Assembly (NCBI GenBank): GCA_002069885.1
Contig: MWCD01000014.1
Location: 1 to 64,000 of the forward strand
From: a bacterium ADurb.Bin236
Lineage (GTDB): Bacteria > UBP15 > UBA6099
Direction of reading: 5' to 3'
DNA length: 64,000 nucleotides
Below the pieces are notes generated by a model, which was not told the DNA's origin, made no database searches, and saw nothing but the letters and a program-made list of their open reading frames with translations. Positions 1 to 7,604 of this stretch are shown here, one piece after another. The translations under genes were made by a program, and so were the position numbers. The first letter of the stretch is position 1. Every line of letters starts with the position of its first letter.

Positions 1-178
1 ACATTTGTCCAGTATAATCATATTGGATTATAAAAGTACCTCGCGGGTTCCCCTGTAGGGCCGACTCCCACGGCCCATGCACCACCCCAAGACCCGCCGG
101 ACGATTGTGACTCAAGGAAGGCATCCCCGCCTCCAGAGACACAACGCCTCGGCGAATAAGCAGTAAAGGGGTGATAGC
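1..178 (+). repeat. Conserved leader of the membrane-protein/helicase cassette, copy A (candidate structured RNA)
   Basis: Untranslated stretch directly upstream of the small membrane protein gene. Its reverse complement recurs at 30574-30753 before the paralogous gene pair, with about four substitutions and one 2-nt gap by hand count, although the proteins behind it are much more diverged. GGGCCG (58-63) and CGGCCC (71-76) form a perfect 6-bp hairpin, enclosed by a possible outer stem of GCGGGT (43-48) with ACCCGC (92-97). TTGTCC (5-10) and TATAAA (29-34), 18 bp apart, could be a promoter. It may extend left of the window. It could be a leader RNA, a regulatory region, or a genome-wide intergenic repeat carried along with the cassette. 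Confidence 0.7.
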
Positions 179-397
179 ATGGACTGGTGCGGAACAGCCT
201 TTATCCTCACGGGCCTCTGGCTCATCGGCAGCAAAAAACGCATTGGATTTCTCCTTAGCATCTTCGGCTGCGTGTTGTGGGCCATCTTTGGCCTGAGGAC
301 AGGCATTCCCAGCATCACAATCGTCAACATCATTTTCATTTTCGTAAACGCGCGTGGCTGGTTTCTTTGGGACAGAAGTGTCACACGCCATGACTAA
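179..397 (+). CDS. Small integral membrane protein, cassette copy A
   Basis: 72-residue hydrophobic protein with two to three predicted membrane segments (about residues 5-17, 22-40 and 45-62) and a GSKKRIG basic loop between the first two. The pattern resembles the C-terminal half of PnuC-type nicotinamide riboside transporters and similar small phage-encoded membrane proteins, but it is far too short to be a whole transporter. A paralogue, 80 residues, sits at 30331-30573 with the same GTAFIL and GLWLIGSKKRIG cores. It lies 27 bp before the helicase gene, so the two are probably co-transcribed from the conserved leader. Function unknown; a partner that ties the helicase to the membrane is only a guess. 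Confidence 0.7.
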   Translation: MDWCGTAFILTGLWLIGSKKRIGFLLSIFGCVLWAIFGLRTGIPSITIVNIIFIFVNARGWFLWDRSVTRHD

Positions 398-424
398 AAT
401 CCGAAAGAGAAGGAGAAAACGATC

Positions 425-3139
425 ATGAAGACAGGCGAACTCATCAGATACGGGTTTTCATCGAGCATTATCGATGTCTGGGAAAAATCCGGCTTGAAGG
501 CTCTACTGCCCGTTCAGTCAATGGCGGTGAGAAAATTCGATCTTTTCGGGCCGGGCAACCTGATTGTTTCAGCGCCGACGTCGTCCGGCAAGACATTTAT
601 CGGCGAAATGGCGGCGGTCAGAAACGCACTTGAAAATAAAAAGGTGTTCTACTGCGTGCCCCTCAAAGCGCTCGCCGAGGAAAAATATCATGATTTCAAA
701 AGGAAGTATGATCAGTACGGTTTCCGCGTCGTCATCTCGACTCGCGACCGGCGCGAATATGACGATAGAATCAATGCCGGTGAATTCGGCATCGCCGTGG
801 TGGTTTACGAAAAGCTCCAGCAATTGCTGACCCAGAACATTGGACTACTCGACGAAATCGGCATTGTCATCATAGATGAATTGCAGATGCTTGCGGACGA
901 CACCAGAGGCGCCGAGCTTGAACTCCTTCTGACGAAGTTGAAGCTTTATAAAGGCAACTTCAAAATCCTTGGACTGTCCGCAGTTATGAAAAACTGCCAG
1001 ATCGTGCCCGAATGGCTAGATGCGAAGTTCCTCGAATACTTCCAGAGACCGGTCGAGCTACGGCGGGGTATTCTCTACAATGGTGTTTTTCATTACGAAA
1101 CATTCAACACTGGTGAGACTGGGCAGGAAAAACTCGTGGAACCCGGGGAAAACGATTGCTCTGGAAGTCTGGCTGCCAATGTGAAGAGGTTTGCTGAACT
1201 TGGCGAACAAAGCCTCGTGTTCCTCAAAGACAAAAGTTCAACGCGCGATATTGCGGCCACGTTTGCAGTGAAATCGAATTTGCCTTCAGCGGATGCCGCA
1301 ATTGAGGAGCTTGCGCATCTTGAGGACACATCTTCAAAGCACCAGCTCGTGGAATGCCTTCAGAAAGGCGTCGCGTTTCACAACGCCGACATGAATATTG
1401 AAGAGCGCGAAGTTGTGGAGCGGCATTTCCGCGCCGGCGCGATTCGCATTCTGTGTTCCACGTCGACGCTCGCCATGGGAGTGAATCTTCCAGCAAGGAA
1501 CGTATTTCTTGAAACGCAGAAGTGGCACACAAACAAAAGATTCAACCGGCCATACAACGCCGCGATTACGAAAGCCGAGTTCGAGAACATGGCGGGTCGG
1601 GCCGGACGCCTCTCGCTTGAAAAGGAATTCGGGCGCGCGATTGTTGTTGCCGCCTCCGAGTTCGAATTCGAGTCCAATATGCACAGATACCTCGACAATG
1701 ATATTGAAGAGATGGGGACGCACCTTTTGGATAGCGATCTCGGCACGCTGGTTTTGAACATTGTAGCCAGCGGTATCTGTAAGACCGGGGGCTCGATAAG
1801 AAATTTCATTCGAAACTCTTTGAGCTGGTACATGGCGCGTAAGAAAGGCACGCTGTCTGATGCCGAATTCGATGAGCGGATCGTCGCCGTGATTAAAAAC
1901 TGCATCCAGGCGGGGCTGTTCAATCACAAGAACAAACAACTCGAAGCGAGCAGTCTTGGATTCGCATGCGCGACAAAAGGCATTTCCGTGGAATCGGCAT
2001 TGAGCATCATTTCATGGTTGAACGAAGCTCGGAACCGTGCAACAAGCGATCTTGAAACGCTATACGTGGCTGCACGCACCAGTGATGCGCACAACTATCA
2101 CATCAACATGTCCACGCGGGAATACAGAGAATCTCCATATCACGATATGCTTGGAAGCCAGCTCGGCCCTGATGCAAGGGCATTGTTCCGGCAGGATATT
2201 GATAATTCCATCTACCGGACATACGAACGCGTCAAGGAAATGAAAGTTGCCCTCATTATGAACGAGTGGATTTCTGAGACGCCATTCATCGACATCGAAA
2301 CAAAGTACAACACTTTTTCCGGCAGCATACAGCGGCTGGCCGAAGGGATAAGCTGGATAGTTGATGCCATCACCGGAATTGCGGCCGTAATGAATGTGGG
2401 TGAAACCCGAGTCCTCCAATTCGGAAAGCTTTCACGCAGACTTCTTGTAGGCATCGAACAACAGGGACTTTCCCTCGCCGTGCTTCGGATTAAAGGGCTG
2501 AACCGACACCAGATAGCCAAACTTGTAAAAGCTGGAATCGCCGATGTCGAAACGCTACGAGCCCGATCCCTTGATGAATTGACAGGGATTATTCCCACCA
2601 CGCTCGCGCGCCGCATTGTGAAGCGATTCGGTTCAGTTGCGCCCATCGTGAAAAACGCCGCGATAGAAAGACCGATAGAAACCCCACATGAGCCGGGTCC
2701 AGCATTAACGAAAGCTTCGAGGTCGTCAAAGGAAAAGCCTCTGTTCAAGTGCCGGGATAAGTTCATGTTTGACGGAAGAGTTGAGAAGAAAAGGACTTAC
2801 ATTGGAATAAATGGCGTACAGACGACCATGACCAACAGGATGTTTGAGATTCTGCTCAGGCTTGCCGTGCAGATGAAGAAAGATGGTATCGGATGGGTTG
2901 AAAAGAACGATCTTGCCCCGGACAACACAACGCAATACCTGTCACGAGCCCGTCGGGAGATTGAACCATTCCTGCTGGACGGCAAATCCGAAATCATAGA
3001 AAACAACGCTTTCGGCGCGTACAGGCTGTCGGTGCCTCCTGAGAATCTGATTTTCGATACGGAAACGCTGGCATGCCACTGGATGCACGGCATCAAGGAG
3101 TTGTCTGAAGAAGTCACAAGTCTATCGGCGACCGGGTAA
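425..3139 (+). CDS. Ski2-like superfamily 2 helicase with C-terminal winged-helix-like domain, copy A
   Basis: 904-residue predicted ATP-dependent DNA or RNA helicase. Visible motifs are Walker A (APTSSGKT, residues 50-57), the DExH-class DELQ near residue 150, STSTLAMGVNLP in the second RecA domain, and the QxxGRxGR-type NMAGRAGRL near 390, which places it close to Hel308/Ski2. A helix-hairpin-helix-like stretch (about 690-730) is followed by a C-terminal domain (about 780-890) with NGVQTTMTNRMFEILLRLA and NAFGAYRLS, reminiscent of OmpR-type winged helices. A paralogue of 906 residues lies at 27621-30341. AAGGAG at 409-414 supports the ATG at 425. Being prophage- or island-borne, it could serve defence, element maintenance or DNA processing; the sequence does not decide. 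Confidence 0.85.
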   Translation: MKTGELIRYGFSSSIIDVWEKSGLKALLPVQSMAVRKFDLFGPGNLIVSAPTSSGKTFIGEMAAVRNALENKKVFYCVPLKALAEEKYHDFKRKYDQYGFRVVISTRDRREYDDRINAGEFGIAVVVYEKLQQLLTQNIGLLDEIGIVIIDELQMLADDTRGAELELLLTKLKLYKGNFKILGLSAVMKNCQIVPEWLDAKFLEYFQRPVELRRGILYNGVFHYETFNTGETGQEKLVEPGENDCSGSLAANVKRFAELGEQSLVFLKDKSSTRDIAATFAVKSNLPSADAAIEELAHLEDTSSKHQLVECLQKGVAFHNADMNIEEREVVERHFRAGAIRILCSTSTLAMGVNLPARNVFLETQKWHTNKRFNRPYNAAITKAEFENMAGRAGRLSLEKEFGRAIVVAASEFEFESNMHRYLDNDIEEMGTHLLDSDLGTLVLNIVASGICKTGGSIRNFIRNSLSWYMARKKGTLSDAEFDERIVAVIKNCIQAGLFNHKNKQLEASSLGFACATKGISVESALSIISWLNEARNRATSDLETLYVAARTSDAHNYHINMSTREYRESPYHDMLGSQLGPDARALFRQDIDNSIYRTYERVKEMKVALIMNEWISETPFIDIETKYNTFSGSIQRLAEGISWIVDAITGIAAVMNVGETRVLQFGKLSRRLLVGIEQQGLSLAVLRIKGLNRHQIAKLVKAGIADVETLRARSLDELTGIIPTTLARRIVKRFGSVAPIVKNAAIERPIETPHEPGPALTKASRSSKEKPLFKCRDKFMFDGRVEKKRTYIGINGVQTTMTNRMFEILLRLAVQMKKDGIGWVEKNDLAPDNTTQYLSRARREIEPFLLDGKSEIIENNAFGAYRLSVPPENLIFDTETLACHWMHGIKELSEEVTSLSATG

Positions 3140-3177
3140 CATATCCGGTCGCCTATGTTGGCGAGAAGTTATTTCAT

Positions 3178-3210
3178 AGGGCTGTCCCATTTCTTTGTGG
3201 ACGGCCCTTT
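3178..3210 (+). terminator. Rho-independent terminator after helicase A
   Basis: AGGGCTGTCC (3178-3187) pairs with GGACGGCCCT (3199-3208), followed by a short T run. It lies 39 bp after the helicase stop. The rest of the 3140-3505 gap holds an 8-bp inverted repeat, TGTTGCCC/GGGCAACA (3268-3295), that could be an operator, and a small CCCCT/AGGGG hairpin (3380-3394). No further gene is visible. Confidence 0.7.
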
Positions 3211-3505
3211 CTGCATGTGGCATCAAATATCCAAGAGATAAAGCCTGTTTTTATGCCTTGTACATCGTGTTGCCCCATGCAACATACGGGCAACATGGAG
3301 ATAACATCTGGGTAAATCCGAGCAGAAATTGCCTGTCTGAAACGCGTTGTTACCACCATTCAATCTGTTTGTAATGTTGCCCCTCCGCGAGGGGTAAGTT
3401 GTACAGAAGTTGTTCCCCACATGATAGGCGATGAATTATCTTGAGAGCAGCTGATTGCAAACGAACCGAAACGTTTCATGCGGGATGAAAATGGAGGCCG
3501 TGAAT

Positions 3506-3691
3506 ATGAAAAAAGAATGGAGATGCTCAAACTGCAGCACTCTTCTTGGTGTGATAGAAAATGGCAATTTAATTCTTCGATACAAGGGGGTGGAATATGT
3601 CGTAACCAAGGGTCAGACGATGGCCGTGTGCAGAAAATGTCACAGAACGAACACCATTGTGGTGCCAGTCACCACAGGGAGTCTGGCATAA
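3506..3691 (+). CDS. Small zinc-ribbon protein
   Basis: 61-residue protein with two CxxC pairs: CSNC (residues 6-9) and CRKC (about 48-51). They are separated by a beta-rich stretch, the layout of a zinc ribbon. It recalls the Com-type translational regulators of Mu-like phages in size and cysteine spacing, but no specific family can be claimed. The start at 3506 is preferred over an upstream ATG at 3455 because GGAGG lies 8 nt before it. It sits between the helicase terminator and the sigma-like gene in the element near tRNA-Ala. Likely nucleic-acid binding; role unknown. Confidence 0.65.
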   Translation: MKKEWRCSNCSTLLGVIENGNLILRYKGVEYVVTKGQTMAVCRKCHRTNTIVVPVTTGSLA

Positions 3692-3780
3692 ACACAATGT
3701 GAATATTTGAGGCGCGAGACGCCCTGAAAACATAGGCAATACGAGGTGCGTGACGCCCAGCCGGAAAGGACGGCGGGCAA

Positions 3781-4587
3781 ATGTCACGCACATCAAAGAA
3801 CGAGATTCGTTATGGTATTTTCACGGAGGTTCATTCAAAAAAATTCAGAATGAAGTTTGAAAAGATGCAAGATAGTTCCGAGACGTTGGATCGCTTTTCG
3901 GATGTAGGCGCTTTTATCCGCTTCATGCATGATGAAAGCGACGAGGATTGGGACATGAAAAATAGCGCGCTTTTCGATTTGATCGTCGCGGCGAGATTTT
4001 CACGAACTCACGGGTCGGCGGCGCAGACACTCTTGATCGCCGTGCTCTGGCCGGGATTGGATCGGATTTCAAAACAGGTCGAACCGGCACCTGAGGCAAT
4101 TCAGGATTCTTTCGCGGAAGTGTACTTTGCGGCGCTTCATGAAATTCAGTCCTGGGACATGGAAAAACGAGAAAGAATTGCCGTCAACATTTTGATGGAC
4201 GTGAAAAAGCGGGTTATGAGGCTGTACGAGTTCATCCGGAAAAAGAAAATGATTCCTTTCGCACCGCCAGACAACACCGAGGAGGACGTAGATGCCGGAT
4301 CGTTTGTAGGAGGAGCCGATGAAATTGAAGATGAGAAGACCGTTGAGATGATGGTTGAAGAAAGAAACTGTGCAGCCGTTCTTGATCGTCTTGTAGCTGC
4401 GGATGTGATCAGCCCGCAGGAATCACTTCTCATCGTGCTTCACATATTCCACGACCGCGATCTTTCCGAAATCGCCGAATCCAGCGGGGTCAATTACAAA
4501 ACGCTCTGTCGAAAGTATGAAAGAGCAATCAGCAGATTGCGAAATTTCTTCGGGGATGAAAAAACCGGTAGGCATTTCTTGAGTTAA
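3781..4587 (+). CDS. Sigma-factor-like protein with C-terminal helix-turn-helix
   Basis: 268-residue protein. Its C-terminal about 65 residues have the sigma-70 region 4 pattern: an acidic linker, then ISPQESLLIVLHIFHDRDLSEIA and a recognition-helix stretch, GVNYKTLCRKYERAISRLR. The middle (about 85-150) resembles sigma region 2 helices only loosely. A very acidic segment (about 165-195) separates the halves. A ribosome binding site-like GGAAAGGA precedes the ATG. Such divergent sigma-like proteins occur in phages and islands, where they direct late or transfer genes. Whether it binds core RNA polymerase cannot be seen. Its own operon is not obvious, because the next gene starts 120 bp away. 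Confidence 0.6.
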   Translation: MSRTSKNEIRYGIFTEVHSKKFRMKFEKMQDSSETLDRFSDVGAFIRFMHDESDEDWDMKNSALFDLIVAARFSRTHGSAAQTLLIAVLWPGLDRISKQVEPAPEAIQDSFAEVYFAALHEIQSWDMEKRERIAVNILMDVKKRVMRLYEFIRKKKMIPFAPPDNTEEDVDAGSFVGGADEIEDEKTVEMMVEERNCAAVLDRLVAADVISPQESLLIVLHIFHDRDLSEIAESSGVNYKTLCRKYERAISRLRNFFGDEKTGRHFLS

Positions 4588-4707
4588 ACATCGTGGCAAT
4601 GAAAAAAACCGATTCTATTATTCAGCGCTGTTCGACTGTATAATTATTTTGCGCTCACAGTACGGGCGATATGTTCAAAATAGACGAGCGGTCGTAGGTA
4701 AAGTGAT

Positions 4708-5091
4708 ATGGATATAAAATTCAGCAAAGGCCCCAAAAAAATAAACTTGTCAAAGGCGGATATTCAAAAGCTCAGACCCGCCCATCACATGCCTAGGGAT
4801 GAGCAATTTCAAGATCTGTTCATGCGATGTATGAAAAATGAAGGTGTTGTGTTAGAGGAAACGTTGATGGACATTGCTATGATCGATCCATTCTCAAAAG
4901 ACGTTGTGGTTCCTGAAGTGTATATAGATGCCATAAAAATGCAGATACAAGATGGGGATAAACCGGAGATATTCGTTTACAAAAAAGGTGAGAGATACAT
5001 TATGAGTGACGACTACGCGGCGTATTATGCATATCTGTCGCTCGGATGGACAAGAATCCCAGTAAGCATTTTGAAACCTGATGAGAAATAG
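4708..5091 (+). CDS. ParB/sulfiredoxin-fold-like protein
   Basis: 127-residue soluble protein. The C-terminal half (GDKPEIFVYKKGERYIMSDD, then YYAYLSLGWTRIPVSIL) matches the general ParB/Srx nuclease-fold pattern of a preferred-value strand, a Y-I-x-S-D turn and a final G-x-x-x-I-P-V-x-I-L strand. The N-terminal half has no recognised motif, and there is no helix-turn-helix as in true partition ParB. It is the last gene before the tRNA-Ala attachment scar and is probably an accessory gene of the left element. Family assignment rests on pattern only. Confidence 0.45.
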   Translation: MDIKFSKGPKKINLSKADIQKLRPAHHMPRDEQFQDLFMRCMKNEGVVLEETLMDIAMIDPFSKDVVVPEVYIDAIKMQIQDGDKPEIFVYKKGERYIMSDDYAAYYAYLSLGWTRIPVSILKPDEK

Positions 5092-5145
5092 ATTGATTGC
5101 ACTTTACCGAAATGAATCTCAAACTGCCAGAGCGGAGGCGAAAAT

Positions 5146-5167
5146 CTGTAACATAGCTGTAACATAC
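5146..5167 (+). repeat. Paired 11-bp direct repeats left of the tRNA-Ala scar
   Basis: CTGTAACATAG is followed directly by CTGTAACATAC. A second pair of TGTAACA boxes, also exactly 11 bp apart, lies on the other side of the tRNA fragment at 5346 and 5357, and is duplicated at 7259 and 7270. Short direct repeats flanking a tRNA 3' end are the usual look of arm-type binding sites for a tyrosine integrase. That role is inferred. Confidence 0.5.
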
Positions 5168-5219
5168 GGATGTTGGCACTCAAAAAAGCTTGTGTTTATG
5201 CGGTTTATTAGGATTGCCG

Positions 5220-5266
5220 TCTGACTGGCAGTCAGAAGGTCACGGGTTCGAATCCCGTTAGCTCCA
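5220..5266 (+). pseudogene. tRNA-Ala(GGC) 3' half, putative attachment-site remnant
   Basis: Anticodon stem TCTGA/TCAGA around a CTGGCAG loop (anticodon GGC), variable loop AGGTC, T arm ACGGG-TTCGAAT-CCCGT, acceptor strand TAGCTCC and discriminator A. U70 in the acceptor strand suits the alanine G3:U70 identity pair. No 5' half (D arm, 5' acceptor) lies upstream, so this cannot be a working tRNA. It is what remains at the distal junction when an element integrates into a tRNA 3' end. The intact gene should lie left of the window. Confidence 0.85.
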
Positions 5267-5416
5267 TCGAAAAATAACCGCTTGAGAAGGCGGTTTTTTT
5301 GTTTCTTGGGGTTTTGTTTGATGTTGCAATAATGCTCAAAAAAGCTGTAACACAAATGTAACACAGAAATATCAACAGGCTTTTTGAAGGCTTATATATG
5401 AAGCGGTGTGTAAGAA
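5223..5416 (+). repeat. 194-bp direct repeat with tRNA-Ala tail, copy 1
   Basis: Starts inside the tRNA anticodon arm and runs through the tRNA 3' end, a terminator hairpin (AACCGC/GCGGTT, 5276-5295, then seven T), paired TGTAACA boxes and a tail ending GTGTGTAAGAA. It is nearly identical to 7137-7330, with about three differences. The sequence beyond 5416 differs from that beyond 7330. The two copies bracket a 1.7-kb segment carrying the DUF3124 gene and PAS debris, as expected for a small inserted unit or a tandem duplication. Confidence 0.85.
5276..5301 (+). terminator. Terminator downstream of the tRNA-Ala remnant
   Basis: AACCGC (5276-5281) and GCGGTT (5290-5295) form a 6-bp stem with an 8-nt loop, followed by a run of T. 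It is repeated at 7190-7215 behind the second remnant. It is probably the original terminator of the tRNA-Ala transcript. Confidence 0.7.
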
Positions 5417-5680
5417 AGGGATGCTCTGACTGTCTTTGCCCATAAAATAATCGAGCAAGACAGAGCATGCAACTTCGGTGGATAAACTGCGCATTGCGGA
5501 CATGTTTTTTTATCATGTTTTAGTGCTGAAGCTGAGTTTAGAGTAAAATATATGGTATAAAACTGGCTTTCGTGCAGTCCGGTCCACATTGGGGCGCAAA
5601 AATCGAGGTTTTACGGGTTGTGCAGAGCCAAAATAGACGCGATATGGGGAATGTCAGTTAATATATGAGGAGGTCGCACA

Positions 5681-6166
5681 ATGGACTACAAAAGAAAGGT
5701 TTCCCTTTATTTCATCACCGCCTGTTTCTTTTTTTCCATCGCACATGAAAAAGCCCTGTGTTCTGAACCGGTTCTTTCCAAAGGACAGACGATATACGTC
5801 CCCGCGTATTCTCACATCTACAGCGGGGACCAAGAACATAAGATGCTGCTAGCGGTTACGCTCAGCATAAGGAACACGGATATGAAGCATTCCATGAGGA
5901 TATTGTCCGTTGACTACTACGACACGAAAGGGAAACTTATAAGGAAATACGTCGGCAATCCGGTCAGCTTGAAAGCCCTAGAATCAACCCGCTATGTTGT
6001 AAAATACAACGATACTTCGGGTGGCTCGGGGGCCAATTTTATCGTAAAGTGGGAATCTGCCAAGGCAATGAATGCGCCTATGGTGGAATCGATAATGATA
6101 GGAGCACAAACCCAGCAGGGCATATCCTTCACATCCAAGGGACAGGCCATAAAAGAACACCAGTAA
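5681..6166 (+). CDS. Exported DUF3124 family protein
   Basis: 161 residues. An N-terminal signal peptide (about 1-28, hydrophobic FITACFFFSIA then a small-residue region) precedes a single DUF3124 domain. Diagnostic stretches are the IYVPAYSHIY strand, LAVTLSIRNTD, the SVDYYD motif and GGSGANFIVKW near the end. Members are periplasmic or secreted and have no established biochemical role. GAGGAGG six bases before the ATG fixes the start. The gene lies alone between the two 194-bp repeats, so it was probably carried in with them. Confidence 0.85.
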   Translation: MDYKRKVSLYFITACFFFSIAHEKALCSEPVLSKGQTIYVPAYSHIYSGDQEHKMLLAVTLSIRNTDMKHSMRILSVDYYDTKGKLIRKYVGNPVSLKALESTRYVVKYNDTSGGSGANFIVKWESAKAMNAPMVESIMIGAQTQQGISFTSKGQAIKEHQ

Positions 6167-6520
6167 TCACATGATTGCCCTTTCGGAGAAAAGGGAGCTA
6201 ATCGTTTTGTGACATAGCCGATGTCAGTTAATCCGTATCGCCGTTGCGTGTAGACCTTTAGCGAGAATGAGAATCAGAAACAAGTACTAGGGCTGGCTTT
6301 GCCGAACACTTGCTTTTCTTCTGAATCAGACAAAATTCGAACATATAAAACATTTCATCCATATGTTTATTAATTATATTTTTAAATCATCGAATGAAAG
6401 CGTCGTTGCAGCTTATAACCTCATTGGATATAGCAAATAATTAGTTTCTAGTAATTCAATTTAACAGGCATTCTTACGATTAATGGCACATGCTGAAGGC
6501 TTACAAGAAAGTAGTATGGT
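6167..6520. other. Intergenic stretch, nothing recognised
   Basis: AT-rich sequence between the DUF3124 gene and the PAS pseudogene. I see no credible open frame, tRNA, strong terminator or repeat. GTCAGTTAAT occurs here (about 6221) and also just upstream of the DUF3124 gene (about 5652), hinting at a small local duplication. Confidence 0.4.
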
Positions 6521-6871
6521 TCAAGTATCAGCTCCGACTCTTAACCCTAGTGTGTTGTCGTAAATAACTTCGTTTTGAAATTCCCAAATATGGGCTTGGC
6601 CCAACTTCTCTCCAAATATTATTTCATTCGTACAAAAAGGACATGCGGTATCACGATTTTGTAAAACTTTATAGCATTTATCACCCTTTGAAATATTGCC
6701 CCATCTTATTTTGAAAGCTTCATTAGCAAACAAAAGCTCGTGGGTTTCTGGGTCGCTTACATAAATAACCTCGTCTATTCAATCAAAAACAGGCAATATT
6801 TCTAAAATATCTTGCACCTGCCACTTTGATGATTGCTCTTCTAGTTCTTCATGGGATCGGTTTCTTGTCAT
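6521..6871 (-). pseudogene. PAS sensor-domain gene remnant
   Basis: Reading from an ATG at 6871, 30 codons are followed by an in-frame TGA (6781-6779), after which the frame continues as IDEVIYVSDPET, LLFANEAFKIRWG, KCYKVLQNRD and CPFCTNEIIFGEKLG, a typical PAS domain with a cysteine pair. The frame then runs into unrelated residues and stops at 6521, so the output domain is missing. A tryptophan codon changed to TGA plus a 3' deletion explains the state. A 40-bp piece of the same region recurs at 9868-9906. It is presumably debris from a histidine kinase or diguanylate cyclase gene. Confidence 0.75.
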
Positions 6872-7136
6872 TCATGCCAACCTCGCACAGATAACGATTA
6901 TGCAACTGTGGAATAATTGTTATTTCGGAAGTGTATTATTAATGACATAGTGAGTCAATGGATCGAGTAATTGTTTGCTATCACACTTCTGTATAGAATC
7001 CAGCGCATCCTTGTCTTTCCACTTCACCACTGGTGGACGTTGATGATGTGTTAAAACACAATTGTGTGTAGCAATGTGTAGCAGAACCCAAATTCAAATA
7101 ACCCAATGTTTATGCGGTTATTTGTTTAACGGTGTG

Positions 7137-7330
7137 GACTGGCAGTCAGAAGGTCAGGGGTTCGAATCCCGTTAGCTCCATCGACAAATAACCGCTTGAG
7201 AAGGCGGTTTTTTTGTTTCTTGGGGTTTTGTTTGATGATGCAATAATGCTCAAAAAAGCTGTAACACAAATGTAACACAGAAATATCAACAGGCTTTTTG
7301 AAGGCTTATATATGAAGCGGTGTGTAAGAA
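7137..7330 (+). repeat. 194-bp direct repeat with tRNA-Ala tail, copy 2
   Basis: Second copy of 5223-5416. The tRNA 3' half here has a T-arm change (AGGGG instead of ACGGG), so the stem no longer pairs fully, and the anticodon stem is lost left of 7137. The terminator hairpin (7190-7209) and the paired TGTAACA boxes (7259, 7270) are kept. Left of it are different 10-bp repeats, TGTGTAGCAA/TGTGTAGCAG (7065-7084), which may be arm sites of another integrase. Confidence 0.85.
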
Positions 7331-7604
7331 AAATTAAAGTTACTCGGCTAGAAAGCCTTTCTGTCTAGCTTTTCATTTATCTTTAAACTTCATTATACAC
7401 AAATTAGACAGTGGCGCTGGCGCTGGTTTATTATTCTCATCATCGCTGAAGATGTGCAAACTCACTTATGATATTCCAATAGTTGATTTTTCATGAAATC
7501 AATTCATCAAATATATTCATTTTGCCTATTATATAAGTTAAAATTGCTTGTTAATTTTGTTTGACATTTCTTTTTAAGAAACATCTACAAATCGGAGCGG
7601 TTTT

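Noticed and set aside
1334-1939. Two long minus-strand open frames opposite the helicase A gene
   Set aside because: They lie wholly within the helicase coding sequence, which has clear motifs; the antisense translations have no domain-like pattern.
5119-5364. 81-residue minus-strand open frame with GANGIRTRDLL
   Set aside because: This is the well-known antisense translation of a tRNA 3' end; it overlaps the tRNA-Ala remnant and has no ribosome binding site.
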